Positions 26,965 to 35,698 of a DNA stretch of 64,000 nucleotides are shown in pieces. The notes beneath the pieces were generated by a model that had not been told where the DNA came from, ran no database searches, and saw only the letters and a list, made by a program, of their open reading frames with translations. Every line of letters begins with the position of its first letter. Within the stretch, counting starts at the first letter, position 1. Made by a program: the position numbers and the translations under genes. Location of the stretch: the NCBI RefSeq assembly GCF_016342405.1, contig NZ_JAEINN010000004.1, forward strand, positions 62,001 through 126,000, written 5' to 3'. The stretch comes from Maridesulfovibrio ferrireducens (GTDB lineage Bacteria; Desulfobacterota; Desulfovibrionia; Desulfovibrionales; Desulfovibrionaceae).

Positions 26965-27906
26965 ATGCAAAAAAAAACTGTAGATGTAATAATTAATGTC
27001 TTCGGTAAACCTCATCAAACAGCGTTGTCTTTGCTGTCTCTTCTCGAGCAATCAGGTCAGCATGTTAACAAAATTTATTTTCAGGAAGAACCGTGTACAT
27101 CTGAATTTGAAAAGAATGATCATACTAAAATTATTCAATTTTTGAATGATAAGATAATTTATTTTAAACCAAAGTACTGGAACGGCATTGAACCGACTGA
27201 TATCGAAAAACTTTCGACCGATAGGGATTACCTTCTTTCAATGCGATATCAGCATGGCTGGGAAAATTCTAAATCAGAATATATATTAACTATTCATAAT
27301 GATATTGATGTTAAGGCTGATGTTGCAGGCAATCTTCTTTCGGTAATTGGTGATAATGTAGGCGCTGGAGAAGTCGGTCAATGTTGGTGGTGTCCGGCAT
27401 TTCAAAATGGTTTGTGCGATTCTTCAAGATATATGTCATTTAAACCGTCATATTCATATTTGATGAAAATATATAACAAAAATTTTGATCCTAAAAAGCG
27501 TAGAGCTTATTGTTTAGGGTTGTCGGATCAGTTTCACGAGAATGCATGGCCGTTGCCGGAATGCAGGCTTAACGAGTGGTGTGCATTGATAAATATCGAC
27601 AAAGCAAGGAAAGAGACAATGCCTTTCGGGAAGGCCGCTCCTATAGGGGCACTTATTTCTTCCGGGGCTTTTATAGGCGAGAACAGAGATCAGCCTGTCT
27701 GTCTGGATACTGGCGTTCAATGGTTTCGGGATATGGTGCTGGCTGGATATTCATTTGCAAATTATGATGTAAATCAGGATATAGACCATGACCGTCGCGG
27801 CAATGCAGCATTGGGAGCACCTGAATTATATGTAAAAGCGGAAATTGTCGCGCTGCACAAAATTAAAGACAGATATCCTGAGTTTTATAATTTTTACATT
27901 TCCTAA
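26965..27906 (+). CDS. Glycosyltransferase-like protein (GT-A fold suspected)
   Basis: A 313-residue soluble protein. The start VDVIINVFGKPHQTALSLLSLLEQ looks like the first strand and helix of a GT-A glycosyltransferase, and YILTIHNDIDV (about 108-118) would be the metal-binding DXD-like motif. Several Cys and Trp residues (GQCWWCPAF, LNEWCALIN) are unusual for family 2 enzymes. GAGG nine bases ahead supports the ATG. It is an isolated gene ended by the terminator at 27947. Donor and acceptor are unknown; the assignment rests on a pattern only. Confidence 0.5.
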   Translation: MQKKTVDVIINVFGKPHQTALSLLSLLEQSGQHVNKIYFQEEPCTSEFEKNDHTKIIQFLNDKIIYFKPKYWNGIEPTDIEKLSTDRDYLLSMRYQHGWENSKSEYILTIHNDIDVKADVAGNLLSVIGDNVGAGEVGQCWWCPAFQNGLCDSSRYMSFKPSYSYLMKIYNKNFDPKKRRAYCLGLSDQFHENAWPLPECRLNEWCALINIDKARKETMPFGKAAPIGALISSGAFIGENRDQPVCLDTGVQWFRDMVLAGYSFANYDVNQDIDHDRRGNAALGAPELYVKAEIVALHKIKDRYPEFYNFYIS

Positions 27907-27946
27907 CGGTCCTTAGAAAGCGCGACTTGATGTATATTTCAAAACC

Positions 27947-27984
27947 CAGAAAGCCCCTTACATTTGCATGTAAGGGGCTTTCTG
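27947..27984. terminator. Terminator hairpin, copy 3 of the repeated family
   Basis: CAGAAAGCCCCTTACAT pairs perfectly with ATGTAAGGGGCTTTCTG around a four-base loop. It can stop the plus-strand gene at 27906 and the minus-strand tRNA operon that ends at 27990. Confidence 0.92.
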
Positions 27985-27989
27985 AAAAG

Positions 27990-28067
<78 letters not shown>

Positions 28068-28105
28068 AATATATTAAGTGCGTTAAGTGACGCTTAATAT
28101 TTTAA

Positions 28106-28181
28106 TGGTAGGCGAAACAGGGCTCGAACCTGTGACCCTCGGCTTGTAAGGCCGATGCTCTTCCAGCTGAGCTATTCGCCC
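28106..28181 (-). tRNA. tRNA-Val (anticodon TAC), copy 1
   Basis: A 76-base cloverleaf starting GGGCGAATAGCTCAGCTGG with encoded CCA at 28106-28108. The anticodon TAC lies at 28146-28148 in the loop CTTACAA. It precedes tRNA-Asp by 38 bases in the same transcript. Confidence 0.97.
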
Positions 28182-28250
28182 TCAAGAGAGCATCTTTTAA
28201 GTCTACAGTCGCGAGATGTCAATAAAAATTTTTAAAAACCTTAAAGTTTT

Positions 28251-28613
28251 TTAATCTTCCATGACCCAGAGCAGTGCTTTTTCTTTTTCATCAACACCAA
28301 AATGCTTAAGTTCGATAAACGGGAAAATTTTATCGCTGATTTCCATCAGTGTCTCATGCCAGCTTTTATCAGATACGACGGCCTTTTTAGTGAATTTTTT
28401 CATGTTGGGGAAGGCAAACTTGATGTCTTCAATCAGAGCTTTTATGGAGATTCCTCCGAATTCAACCAGTTCTACATAAATAGCCAATTTTTCTTCGTAT
28501 TTTAATTTTTCATTAATCGCATCAATTACCAGCTTAATATCCTTTTCCTCAATTTTGCCGGAAACTCTTAAACCAACGGCTTTTGAAGAAGCTATTTCGA
28601 TCAGTTCAATCAT
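28251..28613 (-). CDS. SpoIIAA-like (STAS-fold) protein
   Basis: A 120-residue cytoplasmic protein of the SpoIIAA-like family (DUF3478): VGLRVSGKIEEKDIKLVIDAINEK at the start, LAIYVELVEFGGISIKALIEDIKFAF in the middle and the KKAVVSDKSWHETL strand-helix. These proteins have a STAS fold but lack the phosphorylated serine region of true anti-anti-sigma factors. The cellular role is unknown. It stands alone between the tRNA pair and the Cache protein. Confidence 0.85.
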   Translation of the reverse strand: MIELIEIASSKAVGLRVSGKIEEKDIKLVIDAINEKLKYEEKLAIYVELVEFGGISIKALIEDIKFAFPNMKKFTKKAVVSDKSWHETLMEISDKIFPFIELKHFGVDEKEKALLWVMED

Positions 28614-28698
28614 TGGAGGCTCCTTGGTTGGGCTTTATCTCTCAGATATTTATTATTATAGTATTTTAATATTAGATGTTGTGCGATTATTTATCAAC

Positions 28699-28731
28699 AA
28701 AAAAACCTTAAACTTACGTCTTGAGGGTTTT
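28699..28731 (-). terminator. Probable terminator of the Cache protein gene
   Basis: AAAACCTTAAA (about 28701-28711) pairs imperfectly with TTGAGGGTTTT (28721-28731); the minus strand continues into seven T. Confidence 0.45.
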
Positions 28732-28770
28732 GGTAAATAGTATTGTGATTATAGTGTTTTGTGATTTTTT

Positions 28771-30822
28771 CTAAATCCTGACTTTAATAATGCTGAGTAG
28801 ATTGTTGGTGTATCCGTCGTCTTTTTTGTATTCACGGTATCCCGCTGAATGGGCACAGCCGACAGCAAAGAGCTTGTCGTTTTCTTCAAGAAGATATGAT
28901 GTTAATTGTCCGCTGGATAGCTGGCGGAATTCTTGCGGCAGGGATATCGACTGACCGGGGTTGTGATCCGGATTTGTGGAGGAAATTATTTTTCCACTGG
29001 TTTCAACAAACATCCCTTCGGAACCATTTAGAATTTCCCCTTGGCTATTACGGGGCAGGGCATCGTTTAACATGGATAAAAATTCGGGTTCAGAGTCGAA
29101 GACAATTCCGATACCGCCAAGCACCAAGTTTGAGTCTTTAAGGGAGGTTATCGATGCATTATATATATATGAATGACGTGATATGGATTTTTTTGCGTAG
29201 AGTTCAGTCGAGTCGAAGCTAGAAACGCAGTATTTCTGAGAATCCTTGATTTTCAATGTGTCTGTTGCATATTGTCCGTTCAGTGTTTGCCCTTCGTGAC
29301 GAAATTCCTCAGGATTGGAACATGCTAGAATTTTCCCGGTATGATCATATATAAATAAGTTTGTGTATACCGTGTAGAGGCTGTTAATGTAGTGTAAAAT
29401 GTTGTGCATACTGTTGCGGTCAGAATCATTTGCTTGGGGCTGTTCAAGGATGCGCCTGAAGTCTGAGGTCAGTGCCCACCAGCGGCAGTCGTTGGCTCGT
29501 TCATATAGATTGCGGTCCATGATATCTATGGACAGTTGCGCCAGAAACTGAACTTCATAGAGTCTCGATGAGGTCGTAAGCTTAAGCAGTCCGTCTGTTG
29601 AGGATTGAAAAACGTGTTGAACCTGATCACCAATTTTTTTGATTTCGTTCAGTATGCTAGGTAGGGCTCGCCCTTCCATTTGCTCGGTAAGATTAGGTGC
29701 AATGCATTTTTTGGCTGCCATTATCTCACCATTTTGAACCACCAGTTCGAGGTCGGATAGAACATTTTTTGATGCTTCTTCAACGGTGATAAGCCTGCCT
29801 GAAAAAATAGCTTTATTACGAATTGTGACTGCATCAAGAGAGCAATCTGTACTGTCATTGTTAAAGGCCGATTCCATTCTCTGTAGAACGTGTCCGTACC
29901 AAGTCAGCCCGAGAAAACCTTGGTATCCATTTGTTTCAACAGTTTTTGCCATGTAGTCTTCATCGTTAACATTAACGATGTTGAACTCATCTTTTTTGGT
30001 CATGGTATAAGGGCGTCCAATTGGAGCTTTGACCATATCGCTTGATGCTATTGCTTTGCCGTTTTCATCAAGAATCATTAGGATAGTGTCATTTGATGAA
30101 AGCTTAAGGTTCTTAAAAATACCTTCCATTTCACCTTCGAAATCGAAAACAAGACATAGTATTCCCAGAGGATCTCCTGAGTCTGGAGAATTAATCGCTT
30201 GTGAGTAAATCAACACTTTGTCGCGTTCTGGAGTCAGGTCGCTTTTTCGATACGTTTCTAAGTATTCTTTTGCTTCATATGTTTCGGCTAGAAGCGGATC
30301 GCAAGAATGAGTCACGGGGTTGCTGTGATCAAGGTGTGCGCAGACCTTGCCGTCTGTATCTAAAATAATAATCTCGTTATAAACTGTGTACTTATTACGA
30401 TATTCGAGAAGACGATCTTCAATGACGGCGACTGCATCAGGATTGTCTGCGTCATTTTTAAGAAACCGGACAAGGTCATCGTCAGTTGCAAGAAATCCTA
30501 CATCTGCGGTGCGTTCAAACAGGTTGCGTTTAAGAATGTCGATTACAACCTGCGCCATGGATGACACTTCGAGGACTACCTTCTGGGTGTTTTCAATAAC
30601 AAGCGTTTCCACAAGATTTTGTTTAAGAAGAGAAAAATTCTCCTGAGTACTGATAATGAAGTCAATAAGAGTTTGGGCAATACGACTACAGTTAATTTTA
30701 CCGGTCAGGGTTGCCATTGTCCATTGTCTATCAAGTCTAGTGAGTAAGTTTAGACATTTTTCTACTGTGGGCATGGATCTGAGTAGTATCTTTTCATTGT
30801 TTTTAACTAATTTGTTGTCCAT
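28771..30822 (-). CDS. Soluble double-Cache sensor protein, CheW domain absent
   Basis: A 683-residue protein with no membrane segment. Two similar halves each hold a PDC/Cache-like sensor: one around KYTVYNEIIILDTDGKVCAHLDHSNP (about 145-170), the other around LYTVYTNLFIYDHTGKILACSNPEEF. DIMDRNLYERANDCRWWALTSDFRR and the C-terminal VGCAHSAGYREYKKDDGYTNN match, from memory, a family of chemotaxis adaptors in which a CheW domain follows immediately. Here the protein stops at that point (LLSIIKVRI) and no CheW sequence follows. It may sense a cytoplasmic ligand and act through other chemotaxis proteins. No clear operon partner. Confidence 0.72.
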   Translation of the reverse strand: MDNKLVKNNEKILLRSMPTVEKCLNLLTRLDRQWTMATLTGKINCSRIAQTLIDFIISTQENFSLLKQNLVETLVIENTQKVVLEVSSMAQVVIDILKRNLFERTADVGFLATDDDLVRFLKNDADNPDAVAVIEDRLLEYRNKYTVYNEIIILDTDGKVCAHLDHSNPVTHSCDPLLAETYEAKEYLETYRKSDLTPERDKVLIYSQAINSPDSGDPLGILCLVFDFEGEMEGIFKNLKLSSNDTILMILDENGKAIASSDMVKAPIGRPYTMTKKDEFNIVNVNDEDYMAKTVETNGYQGFLGLTWYGHVLQRMESAFNNDSTDCSLDAVTIRNKAIFSGRLITVEEASKNVLSDLELVVQNGEIMAAKKCIAPNLTEQMEGRALPSILNEIKKIGDQVQHVFQSSTDGLLKLTTSSRLYEVQFLAQLSIDIMDRNLYERANDCRWWALTSDFRRILEQPQANDSDRNSMHNILHYINSLYTVYTNLFIYDHTGKILACSNPEEFRHEGQTLNGQYATDTLKIKDSQKYCVSSFDSTELYAKKSISRHSYIYNASITSLKDSNLVLGGIGIVFDSEPEFLSMLNDALPRNSQGEILNGSEGMFVETSGKIISSTNPDHNPGQSISLPQEFRQLSSGQLTSYLLEENDKLFAVGCAHSAGYREYKKDDGYTNNLLSIIKVRI

Positions 30823-31449
30823 TTTGGTTCTCTTCTATATGTAATGCTGTGTAAAAATGTCGATCATGGTAGTCGTTTGTGAGTATTTACTGGTTGTGGC
30901 TTAAAATTTCTAAGAATGATTGGTCTATTATCTACTTGAATTATTATGTTTAAAAAAAATAAATTGTCAAAAAAATCAATTTATTGTATTTTTGTAGTTC
31001 TTTTTTTTGATTTTGTAATCAGGAGGCGTTCTTTTTGTCAAGAGTATGTTTAAATTTACAAAAATGTACTGCTTTGACTGCTGCTTCAATCTTTATTTGT
31101 TGCAATAGTGCTTTTTTGTTAAAAAGTTAGGTTTGCGTTGATGTTTATTCCTTTTTTTAAGTATAAAATTGTATTGTTATGGCTGTAAAATGATGTTGTC
31201 TTGAGCCTAGTGATTGCTACGAGCATTTATATTTATATACAGCTTGTATCTGTTATCTTTGTATAATTTATTGACACTGACTTTTGATCGGAGTTATTGC
31301 CAAATGTGACGGAGAAAAGTGTGTTTGTGAGAAGTTGGGGACTGAGCCGGGCGTGCTCATTTTTTTTAAAATGAATTATTGGTCGTTTTGCCAACTATGC
31401 AAGTTGTTGGGTAAGGTTTGACAATAAGTTTGTTAAAAAGGGGATTAAA
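30823..31449. other. A+T-rich intergenic region
   Basis: These 627 bases lie between the divergent Cache and rhodanese genes. There is an A/T stem AATAAATTG/CAATTTATT at 30958-30985 and one candidate small reading frame at 31035-31130, listed separately. Otherwise I see only low-complexity T-rich sequence. Confidence 0.4.
31035..31130 (+). CDS. Candidate 31-residue hydrophobic small protein
   Basis: A TTG codon at 31035 lies eight bases after a perfect AGGAGG (31021-31026). The frame codes for a short basic start, a hydrophobic stretch (TALTAASIFICCNSAFLL) with several cysteines, and stops at 31128. The support is only the ribosome site and the membrane-like sequence; chance is quite possible. 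Confidence 0.2.
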   Translation: MSRVCLNLQKCTALTAASIFICCNSAFLLKS

Positions 31450-31824
31450 ATGAAAGGTTTTGATGATGTTTTAACGGAGATGGATTTTGATTTTCTAGGT
31501 TCCGGTCAGCATGTCATGAGTGTTGAAGGTGTTCGTAAAGCTTTGGGAAATGATCATTTTATTTTTTTGGATGTGCGTACTGATCTTGAGCAGGGTTATA
31601 TGGTTTTTCCTTTCGCAATCAATATTCCATTGCATGAGCTTCCAAAAAGAATAAATGAGCTTCCTAAAGATAAATTTATTGTTCCTTTCTGTACTTCAAT
31701 TTTCCGCAGTGCGGTCGCGTACACATATTTGCGCGCAAACGGGTTTGATGAGGTCAAGGGACTGGCTGCTCCTGTGGAAGATCTGGTCGGTATTTTTAAA
31801 CCCGGTCCTCTGGCAAAGATGTAG
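31450..31824 (+). CDS. Rhodanese-like domain protein
   Basis: A 124-residue single rhodanese domain. The active-site loop is CTSIFRS with Cys81, preceded by FIVPF; DVRTDLEQGYMVFPFAINIP carries the CH2A motif region. Rhodaneses move sulfane sulfur or act as sulfur carriers. It is 78 bases upstream of a TauE/SafE permease on the same strand, so a role in sulfur compound handling with that permease is likely. GGGG before the ATG gives a plausible ribosome site. Confidence 0.9.
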   Translation: MKGFDDVLTEMDFDFLGSGQHVMSVEGVRKALGNDHFIFLDVRTDLEQGYMVFPFAINIPLHELPKRINELPKDKFIVPFCTSIFRSAVAYTYLRANGFDEVKGLAAPVEDLVGIFKPGPLAKM

Positions 31825-31902
31825 TTTTTTATGGCGTGCCTATGTCGATGTGGCGGGATGGGCACTCTATATTTTTTAAGTATTTAGAATAGGCATACCA
31901 TA

Positions 31903-32648
31903 ATGTTTGATTTAACAATTGTAATTGCATTCATTTCTTTTGTGCTGAGTTTTCTCTTTGCCCTAGGGGGAGTAGGTTCCGCACTGGTTCTCATCCCTTC
32001 TCTGACATGGCTTGGTGTACCTTTTAATTTGGCCCGTACGACCGGACTTTTCGTGAACTGTTTGAGCATGCTGGGTGCCACATATTCCAACATTAAAGCC
32101 AAACGTCTGGATTTCAAGCTCGGACTGCCTATCATCATTTCATCCATAGTTCTGGCTCCGGTGGGGGCATGGGCAGGGCATTTTCTCAGCATTCGTATAA
32201 TTTTTTTGTGTTTATCGGGTTCCTCATTTTTTCCGGTTGCATGATGCTTTTTTTCAAAAGATCTAAATATAAAGATCAGTATCGGGAAGACCGTCCTGTA
32301 ATCGGGCCGTTATTAGTAGGTGTTGTTGCCGGATTCTTTTCGGGTCTGCTCGGTGTAGGGGGCGGGGGAGTCATTTCTCCGCTGATGATTTTGCAGGGTT
32401 TTAATCCTAAAAAAGTTGCGACAGTGACTGCTTTTGCTGTGCCTTTTTCATCTTTTTCCGCTTTCATGGCCTACGCTGCGATGGGATCTGTTTCAATTAA
32501 GATTTTGATTTTTGCCGGTGGTGCTGCATGGGCTGGTGGATATCTTGGAACTAAAGTTATGCATCATAGAATGCGGCCTGAATCTGTTAAGAAAATACTT
32601 GGTTGTGTGTTGATTTTGATTGCTTTGAAGTTGATTTGGTCACTTTAA
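31903..32648 (+). pseudogene. TauE/SafE-family permease interrupted by a frameshift
   Basis: Two overlapping frames together form one complete TauE/SafE membrane protein, a family of sulfite/sulfoacetate-type anion exporters. The first frame runs from the ATG at 31903 (FALGGVGSALVLIPSLTWLG) and would stop at 32244; homology continues in the next frame from about 32205 (FFVFIGFLIFSGCMMLFF) through GVVAGFFSGLLGVGGGGVISPLMIL to 32648. The change of frame falls in a run of seven T at 32201-32207; one extra T restores a continuous protein of about 249 residues. This is either a sequencing error, a phase-variable tract or a true pseudogene. It pairs with the rhodanese gene. Confidence 0.85.
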
Positions 32649-32740
32649 TACGTGAGATTAATATTCTTGTCGGAAGGATAGGTTTATTGATTCGGCGTTA
32701 GTTTAGTTGATTCGTATATATGTTTTTTATGGGTATGATT

Positions 32741-32768
32741 AGCCGGAACGGGGGTTCCGGCTTTTTTT
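32741..32768 (+). terminator. Terminator of the rhodanese/TauE unit
   Basis: AGCCGGAAC (32741-32749) pairs with GTTCCGGCT (32754-32762), followed by seven T. Confidence 0.9.
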
Positions 32769-32933
32769 GTGGGATTACGGGTTGAGATGCTTGGCTTGGG
32801 GGTTGGGAAGGTGTATGCGGGTGAGAAAGTAAATAATAATACGGTTGTTGTTTATGTTTAGGGGAAGATATTTTGTATTATGGCATCACTTATTGATTGA
32901 TGCTGGCTGGTTTGAGAAAAATTAGAGGGTGTT

Positions 32934-34592
32934 ATGGCTGTTTGTACTGATATGTCGTCCCTTGCAATTAAAAAAATCGTAATTGAAAATTTTAAAGCAT
33001 ATAAAAACAGATTTGAACTTGAACTTAATGAAGGTCTCAATGTGGTTGTCGGTGATAATGAAGCAGGAAAATCAACTATTTTAGAGGCAATAAACTTAGC
33101 TCTTACAGGTCAACTTAATGGTCATTATGTGAAGAATGAGTTGTCTCAATATTTGTTCAACATAGATGTTGTTGACGAATATTGTAAAAGCTTGAAGACT
33201 GCTTCTCGTTTGCCTCCACCTTTTCTTTTCATTGAGTTATATTTTTCTGATTATCAAGAATTTAGAGGATCAAACAACAGTGAAAAGACTGATAGTTGCG
33301 GGATCTCTTTTTCTATTGAGTTTGATGATAACTATGCAGCCGCATACGAACAACTTTGCAAGTCAGGTGAAGTAAAAACACTTCCTGTCGAGTATTATAA
33401 AGTCGTTTGGCGTTCTTTCGCACTTGGTAGTCTTATTTCAAGATTGATTCCGTTGAAGTCGTCATTCATTAATTCTTCTGCAACTAGATTTAGCAATGGT
33501 TCAGACATTTATCTTTCAAGGATTATTAAAGACTCTCTCGAAGATGGTCAGAAGGTTGAACTTGCCCAATGTTATAGACGTATGGTCGAAGTTTTTGCTG
33601 ATGAGGAGGCTGTAAAAGCCATTAATAATAAAATTGCTAAGCAAGCAGAAATATCAACTAAGCCTGTGCAACTTTCTGTTGAGATCTCAAATATAAACGC
33701 ATGGGAAAAGATTATTACGACCTATCTAGATCGAATTCCGTTTCAGCAAGTTGGTCGAGGAGAACAGTGCATAGTCAAGACTAATTTGGCTTTAACCCAT
33801 AGGCGATCAGAAATTGCCAATTTGATTCTTCTTGAAGAACCTGAAAATCATCTCTCACATAGTAATCTTAATAAATTGCTTGGATACATAAAGGATAAAT
33901 GTTCAGGTAAACAGATCATTCTTTCGACCCACAGCAGTTTGGTAGCTAACAAGTTAGGTCTTGAAGATTTGATTCTTATTAACAATCAAAAAACCACTTC
34001 CTTTAAAGACTTAACTAAATCTACCCGAACATTTTTTTCTAAATTACCGGGGTATGACACGTTGCGTTTGTTGCTCTCCGAAAAAGCAATACTTGTTGAA
34101 GGAGATTGTGATGAGCTTGTTGTCCAAAAGATTTATTATCAACAAAAAGGAAAACTTCCGATTGAAGACGGGATAGATGTAATTTCTGTAGGGCTGTCCT
34201 ATAAGAGGTTTTTAGAAATAGCTAGGAAAGTAAATAAGAAGGTTGCCGCTATAAGAGACAATGATGGTAAAATAGATTCTATTAAAAAGAATGATAAAGA
34301 CTATCTCCAAGAAAAAGACAATTTACAGGTCGTATTCTTTGATTTCAAGGAGTATCAGTATGAGGGGGAAATTAAAGATTACAACTATAACACCCTTGAA
34401 CCTTGTTTGTTACGGGTGAATGATTTGGGAAAATTAAATTTAATTTTAGGAACTAAACACAAAACGGAGGATGACCTTCTAAGGTATATGCACGGTAATA
34501 AAACGGACTGCGCGTTAAAATTATTTGAAACCGGGATATCCTTTAATGCTCCTGATTATATCGAAAGAGCTTTGGAGTTTATCAATGCCTAA
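32934..34592 (+). CDS. gajA: OLD-family ATPase/TOPRIM nuclease, Gabija GajA-like
   Basis: A 552-residue class 2 OLD protein. The ABC-type ATPase has Walker A GDNEAGKST (40-48), the Walker B region LILLEEPENHLSH (about 297-309) and the switch ILSTHSS (about 328). A TOPRIM nuclease domain follows: AILVEGDCDE (about 385-394) and RDND (about 442). Length and order match GajA of the Gabija anti-phage system. GajA cuts DNA when nucleotide levels fall during infection. It is the first gene of a three-gene operon and overlaps the helicase gene by eight bases. The function is inferred from architecture and gene pairing. Confidence 0.82.
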   Translation: MAVCTDMSSLAIKKIVIENFKAYKNRFELELNEGLNVVVGDNEAGKSTILEAINLALTGQLNGHYVKNELSQYLFNIDVVDEYCKSLKTASRLPPPFLFIELYFSDYQEFRGSNNSEKTDSCGISFSIEFDDNYAAAYEQLCKSGEVKTLPVEYYKVVWRSFALGSLISRLIPLKSSFINSSATRFSNGSDIYLSRIIKDSLEDGQKVELAQCYRRMVEVFADEEAVKAINNKIAKQAEISTKPVQLSVEISNINAWEKIITTYLDRIPFQQVGRGEQCIVKTNLALTHRRSEIANLILLEEPENHLSHSNLNKLLGYIKDKCSGKQIILSTHSSLVANKLGLEDLILINNQKTTSFKDLTKSTRTFFSKLPGYDTLRLLLSEKAILVEGDCDELVVQKIYYQQKGKLPIEDGIDVISVGLSYKRFLEIARKVNKKVAAIRDNDGKIDSIKKNDKDYLQEKDNLQVVFFDFKEYQYEGEIKDYNYNTLEPCLLRVNDLGKLNLILGTKHKTEDDLLRYMHGNKTDCALKLFETGISFNAPDYIERALEFINA

Positions 34593-35688
34593 GAGTAAAT
34601 GTATCATCGCCGCTGCCGGGTCAGGTAAAACTACTTATATAGTAAAAAAAGCCCTAGAAGCAAAAAGTAATGAACGGGTATTGATCACAACCTACACTCA
34701 AGAAAATGAGAAAGAAATACGCAACAAGATCATAAAGAAGAATCTATCTATTCCTCGTAATATTACTGTACAAACATGGTGGTCTTTTCTTTTTCAACAT
34801 GGAGTCAGGCCCTATCAAAATTTAATTACAGACAAGCCTGTTAAAGGGTTAAAGCTTACTACCAATAGGTCTGGGTTTAGGTATAGAACTCAAGGGCGTC
34901 CTGTGTACTGGGGGCAAAATGATGTTGAACCTTTTTATTTTAATGGTGCTAGGCAGATATACTCCGATAAGATAGCGATATTTGTAATGAAATCTAACCA
35001 GCTAACAAAAGGGGCAGTTATAGATCGTATATCTAATCTTTATGCCCATATTTTTGTAGATGAAGTTCAGGATTTAGCTGGCTATGACTTAGACATAGTG
35101 CATGCTTTAATGAAAAAGATAAAAACTGTTTTGGTTGGTGATCCCCGGCAAGTGACGTATCATACCCATCACTCCGCTAAACATAAGCAATATAAGGATG
35201 GTTTGATTGATCAGTTTGTGAACGATAAATGTGATAAAGTATGTAATGTTGATACTGATACTTTGAGTAATTCATATCGGTGTCATGAAAAAATTTGCAC
35301 TTACTCAAGTTCTTTGTTTCCAGACCTTCCGACGGTAGGTTCGTTCTCTGATCTGGTAACTTCTCATGATGGTGTTTTTTTTATTCCAACTGAGAAGTTA
35401 GATGACTACTTAGAACACTACGAACCTATGCAGTTAAGATATGACCGGAGGGCTTCTGTTAATGCTAATTATCCGGCATGTAATTTTGGGCAATCCAAAG
35501 GCTTAACTTTTTTAAGGGTCGTAATTTATCCGACCGACTCCATCAAAAAATATCTCGCAGGTGAGGAGGAGTTGGCGAGCAGTACTCTTTGTAAATTTTA
35601 TGTTGCTTTGACTAGAGCTATACATAGTTCCATGATCGTTTGGGATGATCCGCCTGAGGTCGAAGGTATCGCTAAATATCCATTTTAG
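34585..35688 (+). CDS. gajB: Compact UvrD-like helicase, Gabija GajB-like
   Basis: A 367-residue superfamily 1 helicase. Motif I is AAAGSGKT (9-16), motif II HIFVDEVQD (about 155-163), motif III VLVGDPRQ (about 184), then SNSYRCH, NFGQSKGLTF and the terminal FYVALTRAI. It is shorter than the roughly 490-residue GajB I remember and lacks the large inserted 1B/2B subdomains of full UvrD. I chose the ATG at 34585, eight bases after GGAG and inside the end of gajA; the frame is open from 34525. Tight coupling to the OLD nuclease supports a joint defence role. Confidence 0.8.
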   Translation: MPKSKCIIAAAGSGKTTYIVKKALEAKSNERVLITTYTQENEKEIRNKIIKKNLSIPRNITVQTWWSFLFQHGVRPYQNLITDKPVKGLKLTTNRSGFRYRTQGRPVYWGQNDVEPFYFNGARQIYSDKIAIFVMKSNQLTKGAVIDRISNLYAHIFVDEVQDLAGYDLDIVHALMKKIKTVLVGDPRQVTYHTHHSAKHKQYKDGLIDQFVNDKCDKVCNVDTDTLSNSYRCHEKICTYSSSLFPDLPTVGSFSDLVTSHDGVFFIPTEKLDDYLEHYEPMQLRYDRRASVNANYPACNFGQSKGLTFLRVVIYPTDSIKKYLAGEEELASSTLCKFYVALTRAIHSSMIVWDDPPEVEGIAKYPF

Positions 35689-35698
35689 GAGTTTCAAA

